Assembly: GCA_934409175.1 (NCBI GenBank)
Contig: CAKRVX010000068.1
Coordinates: forward strand, 1 to 11,019
Reading direction: 5' to 3'
Length of the DNA stretch: 11,019 nucleotides
From: an uncultured Blautia sp.
GTDB taxonomy: Bacteria > Bacillota > Clostridia > Lachnospirales > Lachnospiraceae
The position numbers and the translations under genes are program-made. The notes under the pieces are model-generated. The model had not been told where the DNA came from. It saw only the letters and a program-made list of their open reading frames with translations, and ran no database searches. Of the stretch, positions 1 to 8,095 are shown one piece after another (positions within the stretch are counted from its first letter, which is position 1; each line of letters opens with the position of its first letter).

Positions 1-286
1 TCAATCATATGCGCTGAGGTGAGAGTGGAACTCTGCTTTGTTTTCTTACGTACTTGTATAAGATACCATGCTTTTCTTCTTAAGTCAAGTATATTTTTAT
101 TTTTTTCTCAATATAATTTTCTTTATATGTTACTGTTTCTTTCACTTTTGCCAGTTCTATATTTTTCAAACTTCCTGTCTTAATTTCATACATATTTTTC
201 GTATTTGGGGACACTCTATCTTTATGACCGCATCTGTCACTTTCGATCACTGCGGCAAAATAACTCAGTTCAAGGAGGAAAAAATC
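1..286. other. AT-rich intergenic stretch, no gene recognised
   Basis: This stretch lies before the DUF1540 gene. It is rich in T tracts, and an open frame continues upstream of the DUF1540 start. Its translation is a low-complexity run of Phe, Tyr, Ile and Cys with no ribosome site of its own, so I treat it as non-coding. I saw no convincing sigma-A promoter; a TATAAG at 57-62 has no matching -35 box. The first 40 bases may belong to a neighbouring transcript outside the window. Confidence 0.4.
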
Positions 287-616
287 ATGACAATTCTGAA
301 ATGTTCAGCAACTACCTGTATGTATAACAAAGAACAGCTCTGTTCCAAAGGTGATATCGATGTTACCGGAGAAAATGCCACTACGGCAAATGAAACAAGC
401 TGCGGCAGTTTCCGTGAACGTACCGGAAGTTCTGTCACCAACAGTTGTGCCAGCGGATGTGGTTGCGAAAAGATTCAGATTGACTGTAAAGCCCACAACT
501 GTACCTATAACTCAGACTGTAAATGTACTGCTTCTTCCATTCAGGTTGACGGGTCGAGTGCACACAGTTCTTCTGACACCAAATGTGATACGTTCCAGTG
601 CAGCTGCGGTGCCTGA
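287..616 (+). CDS. DUF1540 domain-containing Cys-rich protein (two domains)
   Basis: Small 109-residue protein with 14 cysteines and no signal peptide or membrane segment. It contains two copies of a DUF1540-like unit, at about residues 4-42 and 65-103. Each has a C-x4-C pair, then C-containing turns and a late Cys followed by x-x-Phe (C6, C11, C19, C39 and C67, C72, C78/C80, C100). A Cys-rich linker (C54, C58, C60) and a C-S-C tail add more thiols. The pattern suggests metal binding or disulfides, but the family has no established role that I know of. The start at 287 is chosen because AAGGAGG at 272-278 sits 8 bases upstream; the frame stays open further upstream but without a ribosome site. 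It is the only plus-strand gene and converges on ftsZ. The family call is fairly sure and the function is unknown. Confidence 0.85.
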   Translation: MTILKCSATTCMYNKEQLCSKGDIDVTGENATTANETSCGSFRERTGSSVTNSCASGCGCEKIQIDCKAHNCTYNSDCKCTASSIQVDGSSAHSSSDTKCDTFQCSCGA

Positions 617-640
617 TTAATTCAGCCCATATTACCCATC

Positions 641-681
641 AAAAAAGAGACATGCCATTATCGGTATGTCTCTTTGATTTT
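641..681. terminator. Bidirectional intrinsic terminator between DUF1540 gene and ftsZ
   Basis: Arms at 644-656 and 663-675 pair over 13 bp (one G-U) around a six-base loop. On the minus strand the stem runs into six T (complement of 641-646), so it is a good terminator for ftsZ and thus for the end of the dcw cluster. On the plus strand the stem ends in TTT and is followed by GATTTTC, a weaker U-tract that can still serve the DUF1540 gene. It lies 15 bases past the ftsZ stop. Confidence 0.85.
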
Positions 682-690
682 CACCATTAA

Positions 691-1875
691 TTATCTGTTT
701 CTTAAGAAATCCGGAATCTGAATGTCTTTTTTCTGAACAGTACTGGACGGAGTCTTTGTTGTTCCGAATGGTGTTGCATTCATAGTCGGAAGGCTAAAAC
801 TTGGCATATTCATGCCTGTGCCTGCTGCAGCTGTTCCTGCTGACGGCGCTGCCTGAGAAGAAGGTCTTCTGGAGCCAAAGGAAGAAGCTGCGCTTCTTTT
901 TCCGAAAGGGGTTGCCTGAAGATTCTCATCATTTAAACCTGTTGCAATAACTGTAATTCTACAGTAATCAGCAACTGTATCATCATACATGGCACCAAAA
1001 ATAATATTTGCATCCTCGCCTGTAAGTTCCTGTACATAACTTGCAGCATCATTCGCATCCATAAGGGAGATATCACCGGAAATATTGATGATAACATGTG
1101 TCGCACCTTTGATAGTTGTCTCAAGAAGCGGAGAAGAAACAGCCTGCTGAACAGCCTCCATAGCTTTATCATCGCCTCTTGCTTCACCGATACCGATATG
1201 TGCGATTCCCTTATCTGTCATAACTGTCTGAACATCTGCAAAGTCAAGGTTGATCAGTGCCGGCAGATTGATCAGGTCTGTAATACCCTGTACTGCCTGC
1301 TGCAGAACTTCATCAGCTTTTCTTAATGCCTCCGGCATGGTTGTCCGGCGATCTACTACCTCTAATAATTTATCGTTAGGAATAACGATCAGTGTATCAA
1401 CTGCTTTCTTCAGATTCTCAATACCTGCAAGTGCATTGTTCATACGTGTTTTCGCTTCAAAACGGAAAGGCTTGGTAACTACTCCTACTGTAAGGATACC
1501 CATTTCCTTCGCCGCTGCAGCGATTACCGGTGCAGCACCTGTTCCGGTTCCGCCGCCCATACCACAGGTAACGAATACCATATCTGCGCCTTCCATTAAC
1601 TGTTTCACTTCTTCAATGCTCTCTTCTGCAGCTTTCTGTCCAACCTCAGGCTGTGCACCTGCACCAAGACCCTTGGTAATCTTTTCGCCAATCTGAAGTA
1701 CAGTTGGAGCTTTGCAAAGAGTTAAAGCCTGTTTATCAGTATTCACACCTACAAACTCTACTCCCCCGATGGATTCCTCCACCATTCTGTTTACTGCATT
1801 ATTTCCGGCTCCACCCACGCCAATTACAATAATCTTTGCAGATGATTCAGCCTCATTTGACATGATCTCTAACAA
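691..1875 (-). CDS. ftsZ: Cell division protein FtsZ
   Basis: Tubulin-like GTPase that polymerises at midcell into the Z ring and recruits the divisome. The protein has 394 residues. The nucleotide-binding start [14 protein letters not shown] is at 18-31, the tubulin signature GGGTGTG at 107-113, and the T7 synergy loop NLDFADV at 209-215 supplies the catalytic Asp residues. After the globular core (to about 316) comes a Ser/Ala/Pro-rich linker of about 65 residues, then the conserved C-terminal peptide IPDFLRNR at 387-394, which in other bacteria binds FtsA, SepF or ZapA-like partners. The start is a TTG codon: AGGAGG at 1883-1888 is 7 bases upstream, and the resulting N-terminus MLEI resembles B. 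subtilis FtsZ (MLEF). The in-frame ATG four codons later lies 19 bases from that site. The gene has its own promoter and is the last of the cluster. No ftsA precedes it. Confidence 0.98.
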   Translation of the reverse strand: MLEIMSNEAESSAKIIVIGVGGAGNNAVNRMVEESIGGVEFVGVNTDKQALTLCKAPTVLQIGEKITKGLGAGAQPEVGQKAAEESIEEVKQLMEGADMVFVTCGMGGGTGTGAAPVIAAAAKEMGILTVGVVTKPFRFEAKTRMNNALAGIENLKKAVDTLIVIPNDKLLEVVDRRTTMPEALRKADEVLQQAVQGITDLINLPALINLDFADVQTVMTDKGIAHIGIGEARGDDKAMEAVQQAVSSPLLETTIKGATHVIINISGDISLMDANDAASYVQELTGEDANIIFGAMYDDTVADYCRITVIATGLNDENLQATPFGKRSAASSFGSRRPSSQAAPSAGTAAAGTGMNMPSFSLPTMNATPFGTTKTPSSTVQKKDIQIPDFLRNR

Positions 1876-1882
1876 TGTACTT

Positions 1883-1888
1883 CCTCCT
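1883..1888 (-). promoter_or_regulatory. Shine-Dalgarno that sets the TTG start of ftsZ
   Basis: AGGAGG on the minus strand, 7 bases before the TTG at 1875. The nearest ATG (1863) would be 19 bases away, too far for this site. Confidence 0.8.
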
Positions 1889-1943
1889 TTATTTCTATCT
1901 GATATCCAATTCAGTAATTTATGTCATAGCTACATATAGATAT

Positions 1944-1972
1944 ATCATATATTTTTTTTTGGAATTAATCAA
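1944..1972 (-). promoter_or_regulatory. Sigma-A promoter of ftsZ
   Basis: On the minus strand, TTGATT (-35, 1972-1967) and TATGAT (-10, 1949-1944) are separated by exactly 17 bases that include a nine-A tract. This predicts initiation near 1937 and a leader of about 60 bases. Box matches to the consensus are 4/6 and 5/6. The ftsQ-ftsZ gap (1876-2059) shows no terminator, so read-through from ftsQ may add to expression. Confidence 0.65.
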
Positions 1973-2059
1973 CCATTAATTTCGTTTTTTTCTACTTTTT
2001 TTCTTGGTTATTCCTGCTTTCATACCTATATCATCGTTTTTTATACAGGATAAACGGCT

Positions 2060-3259
2060 TTAATATCCATAATCATCACTGTAATAATCTCCATTATAAC
2101 TGTCACTGTCATCCTCACTGTAATCGCCAGAATAACTGTTTTCATCATTGCCATCTGAATAGCCGCTGTCATAATTTTCGCTGCTATCATCAGAACTGTC
2201 AGTGGAATCCCCCGTTTGTGTTTGTGTATCTGTACTGCTGTCTGTATCTGTTCCATTTTCTCCTGCCGCAGCATCCACTGATTCCTGTGTTGGCTTTGGA
2301 CCTACATAATTGCCGTCGGCATCGTATTCGCCTTCTCCTGTGTAATCGCCATCCCCATCATAACCTCCATTCCAGTTCTCGATAGCTTCATCCAATGCCG
2401 TCTTCGGCTTTGCTCCTACATAATTACCATTTTCGTCATACTCACCATCTCCGGTATAATTACCATCCTCATCATAACCACCGTTCCAGTTCTCTGCCGT
2501 AACTTCTTCTTTTTCTTCTTCAAAAGTATTCGTATCCATTGAAACACTTTCCATATGAAGAATTCCTTTTTTCCCTGAAAGTTTTGGAAGGATTGCAATG
2601 ACACGATTCATCTTTTCCTCCAGATTCTCATCTTTTCCCAACTGTACGGTAATATCTCCATAGATCAGGTTTATGGAATAACTGCTGTCGAACTGAATAT
2701 GATCCGGAATCATATCATTCTTCTGAAATATCGTAGACAACGCTACTGCTGTATTCAGAACAGTCTCCCCTCTGATGTCAAGTTTCTCATCCATCACAAC
2801 TTTATTGACCTGTATTCCGTCAAAATACGGCACTGTCTTATCCAAAGTTTTAGATCCCTCTATAAAAGTCCCGTTTCTGTCAAAATATATATAACTATCC
2901 AGATAATGGATACATCCTATGGGTTTTTTTTCCTTTACACTGATACAGATCGTGTTCCTGTTAAGCTGTGTAACTTTAAATGCATCCACAAAGGCTACAT
3001 CAGAAGTATTCGTAGTACTGTAGATCAGAGGTGCAAGAACCGAGTTAGATGCCATCGGCCCCCTCAGTACCATTTTTTTTATTTCATCATCGGTGTAATG
3101 AGTAGTTCCCCGCACCTCCACAGAATCAACTTTATAATAGGAAAAAAAAGCAATAGCAGCAGACAAAATTATAACTCCTGCCATACCTGCTGCTATTTTT
3201 TTTGCTTTTTTGCTCATTTTTTTCAGTGGATTTTTTTTTCCGAAATTAGATTTTCTCAT
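2060..3259 (-). CDS. ftsQ: Cell division protein FtsQ/DivIB with acidic repeat tail
   Basis: Bitopic divisome protein that in Gram-positives works with DivIC and FtsL to organise and activate septal synthesis outside the membrane. It has 399 residues. A Lys/Arg-rich cytoplasmic head (1-21) leads to one membrane helix at about 22-41, a POTRA domain from about 44 (VDSVEVRGTTHYTDDEI) and the FtsQ/DivIB beta domain to about 240. From about 246 to the end there is an extra acidic tail. It has two copies of a 30-residue unit (256-285 and 294-323, each starting ENWNGGYD), then a Ser/Thr/Asp/Gln stretch, and ends in Tyr/Asp/Ser/Gly low complexity. B. subtilis DivIB (about 260 residues) lacks a comparable long tail. 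The ATG overlaps the murA stop by four bases (ATGA), which implies coupled translation. Family call sure; the tail's role is unknown. Confidence 0.93.
   Translation of the reverse strand: MRKSNFGKKNPLKKMSKKAKKIAAGMAGVIILSAAIAFFSYYKVDSVEVRGTTHYTDDEIKKMVLRGPMASNSVLAPLIYSTTNTSDVAFVDAFKVTQLNRNTICISVKEKKPIGCIHYLDSYIYFDRNGTFIEGSKTLDKTVPYFDGIQVNKVVMDEKLDIRGETVLNTAVALSTIFQKNDMIPDHIQFDSSYSINLIYGDITVQLGKDENLEEKMNRVIAILPKLSGKKGILHMESVSMDTNTFEEEKEEVTAENWNGGYDEDGNYTGDGEYDENGNYVGAKPKTALDEAIENWNGGYDGDGDYTGEGEYDADGNYVGPKPTQESVDAAAGENGTDTDSSTDTQTQTGDSTDSSDDSSENYDSGYSDGNDENSYSGDYSEDDSDSYNGDYYSDDYGY
2291..2494 (-). repeat. Two 90-bp coding repeats in the FtsQ tail
   Basis: Copies at 2405-2494 and 2291-2380 are offset by 114 bases. 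Each encodes ENWNGGYD and two YD-x-D/N/A-G-N/D-Y-T/V-G sub-units, and ends in KP. By hand alignment the copies differ at about 19 of 89 bases, many of them at third codon positions, which points to an older duplication kept at the protein level. Confidence 0.85.
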
Positions 3260-4530
3260 ATATGTTCATTTCCTTTGTCAGATGACTGCCAGATCTGACA
3301 GCCTAAAACTTCTAAGTCTTCACAGATATGTTCATAACCTCTGCTGATAAAATCGGCTCCCCGAATACACGTTTCTCCTTCAGCCATCAACGCTGCAAGG
3401 ATCAGGGCTGCACCACCTCTGAGATCCCCGGCATTTACCACACTGCTCCTCAGTCTCTCTGTCCCCCGGATCAATGCTGTGTTTCCATTTATATCAATTT
3501 GCGCTCCCATTTTTCTCATCTGCAGAGCACTTCCAAATCTGTCATCAAATATTGTTTCTCTGATTCTGCTTTCCCCTGGTATCCCGGCCAGTACTGCCAT
3601 AAGCGGGGCTTGCAGATCAGTAGGAAATCCCGGATAAATCCCGGTTTCAACCAACGGTACAGGATTGCATGCCTTTTCTCCATTGACCTTTAGTGTACCA
3701 CTTTTCCCTTCATATTGTCCACCCATTTTCTGATATACTTCCAGGAAGCTCTTCAGTTCCCCCTCCGGAGCATTCTGAATAGTGATCGTACTTCTGGCAG
3801 CTGCAGCTGCACATATATAAGTTCCCGCTACGATGCGATCCGGTGGAACTTTAAATATTCCCGGTCCAAGCGTTTTTACTCCATGTATAAAAAGTGATTC
3901 CGTTCCGATTCCTTCTATGTCTGCCCCCATTGATTTCAAATACAGGCACAGCCATATGATTTCCGGTTCTCTGGCACATCCGTGAAGATATGTTTCTCCT
4001 TCCGCCAGAACAGACGCCAGAACCGCCTGCTGCGTAGCGCCTACACTGGATTGACAGAAAAATATTTCATTTCCTCTGAATTTCTTACATTCAGCATTCA
4101 GACAATTTTTTTCTTCTTTAATGTCTGCTCCCAGACATCGCAAAGCCATCAAATGAAGATCTATAGGTCTTTTTCCAATTACACATCCACCAGGATATCC
4201 GATCTGACATCGGCGGTTCCTGCAAAGGACCGGTGCCAGAAGTATTACAGATGAGCGCATTCTTCCGGTATACTGCTCCGGAATCATTGTTCCGTCTGCT
4301 CCGGTACAGTCAAGATAAAGATCATGGTTTTCCCACCAAGTCACTGCACCCAGATTCTTAAGAATCTCTTCCATACAAAATACATCAGAGATCCGCGGAC
4401 ATCCCTGCAAAATACTAAGCCCTTTGTGCATCAGCGATGCTGCCATCATTGGCAACGCTGCATTTTTTGACCCCTGTATGGAAACACTTCCACTCAGGAC
4501 CGACCTGCCCATTACGTGAATTTCATTCAA
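3256..4530 (-). CDS. murA: UDP-N-acetylglucosamine 1-carboxyvinyltransferase MurA
   Basis: Transfers enolpyruvate from PEP to UDP-GlcNAc, the first committed step of peptidoglycan precursor synthesis in the cytoplasm; it is the fosfomycin target. The protein has 424 residues from the chosen start, normal for the family. Visible residues in this numbering are K22-N23 (GSKNAALP), the PEP-binding Cys116 in PGGCVIGKRPIDLHL (so fosfomycin-sensitive type), Asp305 in GFPTDLQA, and Arg397 in SRGYEH. These match E. coli K22, C115, D305 and R397 almost exactly. The start is placed at TTG 4530 because AGGAG at 4539-4543 lies 8 bases upstream and gives the E. coli-like N-terminus. A GTG at 4539 (427 residues) overlaps that ribosome site, so it is less likely. 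The gene follows ftsW by 23 bases and overlaps ftsQ by four. It occupies the place of murG/murB in Bacillus. Clostridia often carry two MurA paralogues; which one this is cannot be told here. Confidence 0.93.
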   Translation of the reverse strand: MNEIHVMGRSVLSGSVSIQGSKNAALPMMAASLMHKGLSILQGCPRISDVFCMEEILKNLGAVTWWENHDLYLDCTGADGTMIPEQYTGRMRSSVILLAPVLCRNRRCQIGYPGGCVIGKRPIDLHLMALRCLGADIKEEKNCLNAECKKFRGNEIFFCQSSVGATQQAVLASVLAEGETYLHGCAREPEIIWLCLYLKSMGADIEGIGTESLFIHGVKTLGPGIFKVPPDRIVAGTYICAAAAARSTITIQNAPEGELKSFLEVYQKMGGQYEGKSGTLKVNGEKACNPVPLVETGIYPGFPTDLQAPLMAVLAGIPGESRIRETIFDDRFGSALQMRKMGAQIDINGNTALIRGTERLRSSVVNAGDLRGGAALILAALMAEGETCIRGADFISRGYEHICEDLEVLGCQIWQSSDKGNEHI

Positions 4531-4538
4531 AATTTCCA

Positions 4539-4543
4539 CTCCT
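4539..4543 (-). promoter_or_regulatory. Shine-Dalgarno that decides the murA start
   Basis: AGGAG on the minus strand overlaps the first base of a GTG (4539) and stands 8 bases before a TTG (4530). The normal spacing favours TTG. Confidence 0.6.
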
Positions 4544-4553
4544 AAAGGGCCTC

Positions 4554-5666
4554 TTACCTTCTATTATATGCAAAAATACCTTTCCTGTGACTGCTCACCC
4601 CCAAAGCAAGCCCCATCTCTCCCAGCAGAAATACTACTGACGTACCACCATAACTGATAAAGGGTAACGTAATTCCTGTATTCGGAATTGAATTAGTTAC
4701 CACCGCAATATTGAGAATCACCTGAATTGCCAGATGCCCCATGATTCCACCACACAGCAGCAGTCCCGCCAGATCTGTACTCTGCATGGCATTAATGCAT
4801 AATCTCCACAGGAGCAGTCCAAATACCAGCATCAATATAACAGCACCTCCCAATCCCAGTTCTTCACAGATAATAGAAAAGATCATATCATTTTGAGCTT
4901 CCGGCACAAATCCCAGTTTCTGCAGACTGCTGCCAAATCCTCTTCCAAAAATACCACCGCTTCCAATTGCATACAATCCCTGGATCGTCTGAAATCCTTT
5001 TTCATACTTTTCAGGATTTCTCCAGATTGCCAGACGTTCCAGCCGGTAACTCTCGGCAGCCAGGAACACTGCCACGAAACCCACGCCTGCGGTCCCCAGT
5101 CCTATAAACTGTACATATCCGGGATTAGAGGCAAATATCAGTATCACTCCAATTCCAAGTATGATGATCGCAGTGCTCAGATTATTGGAACCAACTAATC
5201 CCACAATCGGAAGCAGGGTCAGCATGGTTCTGAACATAAACCAGATGCCTTCTGTTTTTCTGGCACGTTCTATCTGCCAGGTCAGAAACAATATAACTGC
5301 CACCTTAGAAAATTCCGAAGGCTGAAAAGATAACGGACCAAGATTCAGCCATCTTTTCGATCCATTGATTTCCTGTCCGAAAAGCAGCACTGCTGTAGAA
5401 AGAACCATGGACAGAAGATAAAGCACCGGAGCCAGCCGGACAAAGAAATGATAATCCACAGAAGAAACCACATACATTGCCCCCAGTCCCAGCGCTGTTG
5501 CAAATAACTGCTTTTTAAAATAATAGGCAGAGTCGCCGAAACGTACTCTGCCATTATATTCACTGGCACTTCCCAGCACGATCAGCCCGAATACAGCCAA
5601 AAGTACTACCAGTACCAGCATTATCCTATCCTTTTTTGAAAATTCCGTCTGTTCTCTCTGCCTCAT
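4554..5666 (-). CDS. ftsW: SEDS-family septal peptidoglycan polymerase FtsW (SpoVE-like)
   Basis: Membrane glycosyltransferase that polymerises lipid II at the septum together with a class B PBP. It has 370 residues and about ten hydrophobic segments, with a short charged head. SEDS marks are NGSKRWL at 101-107, QPSEFSK at 115-121, the extracellular loop GGIFGRGFGSSLQK at 237-250, the conserved Asp260 in PEAQNDMIFSIICEELG (equivalent to the essential SEDS aspartate) and PNTGITLPFISYGGTS at 328-343. Cluster position and the ND-IF-EELG loop favour FtsW/SpoVE over RodA. The ATG has GGAG six bases upstream (5673-5676). The gap to murD is 36 bases. Vegetative FtsW and sporulation SpoVE cannot be separated by sequence alone. 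Confidence 0.93.
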   Translation of the reverse strand: MRQREQTEFSKKDRIMLVLVVLLAVFGLIVLGSASEYNGRVRFGDSAYYFKKQLFATALGLGAMYVVSSVDYHFFVRLAPVLYLLSMVLSTAVLLFGQEINGSKRWLNLGPLSFQPSEFSKVAVILFLTWQIERARKTEGIWFMFRTMLTLLPIVGLVGSNNLSTAIIILGIGVILIFASNPGYVQFIGLGTAGVGFVAVFLAAESYRLERLAIWRNPEKYEKGFQTIQGLYAIGSGGIFGRGFGSSLQKLGFVPEAQNDMIFSIICEELGLGGAVILMLVFGLLLWRLCINAMQSTDLAGLLLCGGIMGHLAIQVILNIAVVTNSIPNTGITLPFISYGGTSVVFLLGEMGLALGVSSHRKGIFAYNRR

Positions 5667-5702
5667 CTGCGTCTCCGGAATCAGGCCTTATCTATAGATA
5701 TT

Positions 5703-7058
5703 CTACAGATTTCTCACATATTCCTTAAACATATCGCCTCGCTGTTCGTAGTTATCGAACTGTCCCCAGCTTGCACACGCAGGAGAAAGAAGAACTGCAT
5801 CCCCCTCGTGGGCTTTTTCGGCACATACCTTCACTGCTTCTTCCAGATTCTCACAGAGAATGATTTCATGGAACCCATGCTTTTCAGCAGCTTCTTTGAT
5901 CTTCTCTCTGGTCTGTCCGATCAGAACCAGATAACGCACCTTTCCTGCAAAAGATTCGATCCATTCATCATAACTTGACTGTTTATCATAACCGCCGCCT
6001 ATCAGAAGAGTGGGGCGGTTCATAGCCTGGATTCCCTTGATTGCAGCATCCGGGTTGGTTCCTTTGGAATCATTGTAATAAGCAACTCCGTTCTTCTCTG
6101 TCACATATTCAATTCTGTGGGGAACTGCAGTAAATTCACAGATGCTCTTACGGATACTTTCCATGGAAACACCGTCATAATAAGCCATTGCAACCGCTGC
6201 CATAACATTCTCAAAATTATGCTTGCCAAGAAGTTTCAGATCATCTGTGTTTACCACTTCAATCTCTTTTTCTCCATCTTTAAGAATGATATTTTTACCA
6301 TCCAGATAAATACCTTGTTCCAGCTTTCTTTCACTGGAAAAATATACAACTCTTGGTACAATATTTTCTCCGAATTTACGAAGCACCTCATCCTCATAAT
6401 TCAGCACACATACATCCTCAGTTCCCTGATTTTTAGTAATCAGCTCTTTTACACGAATGTATTCTTCCATGGTATGATGACGATTTAAATGATCTTCTGT
6501 GATATTCAGGATTGCAGAAACCTTCGGTGCAAATTCATCAATAGTTTCCAGCTGGAAGCTGCTGATCTCTGCAACTGTCACAGAATTCGGTTTCATTTCC
6601 AGAGCCTTGGAAGTATATGGGGTCCCAATATTTCCAACTACAAATACAGACTCTCTGGCATCCTGCATGATTTTCCCCAGAAGAGCAGTTGTAGTAGTCT
6701 TACCGTTGGTTCCAGTGATTGCAAGCACTTCGCCATCACCAACTCTGTATGCCAGTTCTACTTCTCCCCATACAGGAATTCCTTTTTCATAAAAGCTTTT
6801 TACCAGAGGGATATCTGTCGGCACGCCAGGGCTTAAAACAACCAGATCAAGGCTATCTGACACGTTCTTCGGAAGTTCTCCTGCATAAACCTCTACCGCG
6901 TAAGTACCATCCGTTTTATGTACCACTGATTCTTTATCAATATCTGCATTTCCGTCAAAGATCACCGGAACTGCCCCTACTTTTGCCAGAAGATCTGATG
7001 CACCGATTCCGCTTTTTCCGGAACCAAATACCAAAACTTTTTTACCCTGTAATTCCAT
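5703..7058 (-). CDS. murD: UDP-N-acetylmuramoyl-L-alanine--D-glutamate ligase MurD
   Basis: Cytoplasmic ATP-dependent ligase that adds D-glutamate to UDP-MurNAc-L-Ala. The 451-residue length is typical. The N-terminal Rossmann-like domain starts with KVLVFGSGKSG (7-17). The central ATPase domain has the P-loop GTNGKTTTT at 116-124, SSFQL at 166-170 and NITEDHLNRH at 185-194. The HNFEN motif is at 280-284. The C-terminal ligand domain has DSKGTNPDA at 330-338 and the MurD-type ending SPACASWGQFDNYEQRGDMF at 425-444. Start at ATG with AAGGAGG (7069-7075) ten bases upstream. It follows mraY by 29 bases, so it is very probably co-transcribed. Confidence 0.97.
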   Translation of the reverse strand: MELQGKKVLVFGSGKSGIGASDLLAKVGAVPVIFDGNADIDKESVVHKTDGTYAVEVYAGELPKNVSDSLDLVVLSPGVPTDIPLVKSFYEKGIPVWGEVELAYRVGDGEVLAITGTNGKTTTTALLGKIMQDARESVFVVGNIGTPYTSKALEMKPNSVTVAEISSFQLETIDEFAPKVSAILNITEDHLNRHHTMEEYIRVKELITKNQGTEDVCVLNYEDEVLRKFGENIVPRVVYFSSERKLEQGIYLDGKNIILKDGEKEIEVVNTDDLKLLGKHNFENVMAAVAMAYYDGVSMESIRKSICEFTAVPHRIEYVTEKNGVAYYNDSKGTNPDAAIKGIQAMNRPTLLIGGGYDKQSSYDEWIESFAGKVRYLVLIGQTREKIKEAAEKHGFHEIILCENLEEAVKVCAEKAHEGDAVLLSPACASWGQFDNYEQRGDMFKEYVRNL

Positions 7059-7087
7059 AATAATATTTCCTCCTTATATTCCGTGTT

Positions 7088-8044
7088 TTATAATGCCAGC
7101 AATGCAATCATACACATAACAGCAGTAATGACGGAAAATACGGCAACTACTCTTGTCTCAGACCAGCCGCACAGTTCAAAATGATGATGGATCGGAGCCA
7201 TCTTGAAAATACGTTTTCCATGAGTTGCTTTAAAATAAGTCACCTGAATCATAACCGAAAGCACTTCGATCAGGTAGATCAGACCTACAAGCAGAATAAA
7301 TAAAGGCATCTGCATTACATATGCAGTACCTGCCACAAAACCACCCAGTGCCAAAGATCCTGTATCTCCCATAAACACCTTGGCCGGATATACATTAAAC
7401 AGCAAAAATCCCATAAGACTTCCTACTACTGCACAGGTGATAGGTTCAATACCTGATTTCATTCCAATGGAAACTACAGAAAAGAAAACAGCCACGATCA
7501 AAGTAACACTGGAAGCCAGACCATCCAGACCATCTGTAAAGTTTACTCCGTTTACAGTGCCGATCACTGCAAAGAACAATACCGGATAAGCCAGCCATCC
7601 CAGATTCAGGAAATGTCCGCTCCAGAATGGAATACGCATAGTCAGGGAAATGTCTGTATAATTCACGATATAGAATACAAAAATACCTGTCAGTACAACC
7701 TGAAGCAGAAATTTCTGCCATGGAAGCAGTCCATCAGAACGTTTCAGAACAACTTTCAGATAATCATCCAGGAATCCGATAATACCAAATCCTAGAGTCA
7801 GAAACAATACCGGAATGATCTTAGGATAATCTCCTACATAAAATAAAGCAGTTACTGCAGTTGCAATCAGAAAAATCACACCACCCATAGTCGGTGTTCC
7901 CGCTTTCTTCAGATGAGACTGCACCCCTTCTGTTCTTTCTGTCTGACCCATCTTCAGTTTCCTGAGGAAAGGAATGATGATCGGTCCTAATACAACACTG
8001 ATTGCAAATGCGATCAACACAGGGATTACAACTTGAAATTCCAT
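7088..8044 (-). CDS. mraY: Phospho-N-acetylmuramoyl-pentapeptide transferase MraY
   Basis: Integral membrane enzyme that moves phospho-MurNAc-pentapeptide to undecaprenyl phosphate, making lipid I on the inner face. It has 318 residues, the length usual for Bacillota, with about ten membrane segments. Active-site marks are KAGTPTMGG at 47-55, the Asp pair D93-D94 in GFLDDYLKV, NFTDGLDGLA at 168-177, the magnesium-binding Asp227 in FMGDTGSLALGG, and the HHH motif 286-288 in MAPIHHHFELCGWSE. Start at ATG with GAGG (8051-8054) six bases upstream. It is separated from the preceding PBP by 76 bases, which contain a sigma-A promoter. Confidence 0.97.
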   Translation of the reverse strand: MEFQVVIPVLIAFAISVVLGPIIIPFLRKLKMGQTERTEGVQSHLKKAGTPTMGGVIFLIATAVTALFYVGDYPKIIPVLFLTLGFGIIGFLDDYLKVVLKRSDGLLPWQKFLLQVVLTGIFVFYIVNYTDISLTMRIPFWSGHFLNLGWLAYPVLFFAVIGTVNGVNFTDGLDGLASSVTLIVAVFFSVVSIGMKSGIEPITCAVVGSLMGFLLFNVYPAKVFMGDTGSLALGGFVAGTAYVMQMPLFILLVGLIYLIEVLSVMIQVTYFKATHGKRIFKMAPIHHHFELCGWSETRVVAVFSVITAVMCMIALLAL

Positions 8045-8095
8045 TTCACACCTCGTTCATTCTTTCGTTTTTTATTAATTTTTTAATCAGTTTCT

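Noticed and set aside
22..34. Small hairpin AGAGT-GGA-ACTCT near the left edge
   Set aside because: Only five base pairs and no clear U-tract; it cannot be told from chance.
68..286. Open frame extending the DUF1540 protein by 73 residues at its N-terminus
   Set aside because: The translation is a Phe/Tyr/Ile/Cys-rich run from AT-rich DNA, there is no ribosome site at 68, and AAGGAGG sits correctly before 287.
1250..1696. Plus-strand open frame opposite ftsZ
   Set aside because: It is the antisense shadow of a strongly conserved gene, with no ribosome site or recognisable protein pattern.
2035..2056. Possible terminator after ftsQ
   Set aside because: The pairing is about five A-T base pairs, and the sequence after it on the minus strand is A-rich, not T-rich.
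5689..5700. Perfect palindrome TATCTATAGATA between murD and ftsW
   Set aside because: Short and AT-rich with no second copy seen. A nearby GAATATC resembles a sigma-E -35 box, but no -10 box follows at the right distance.
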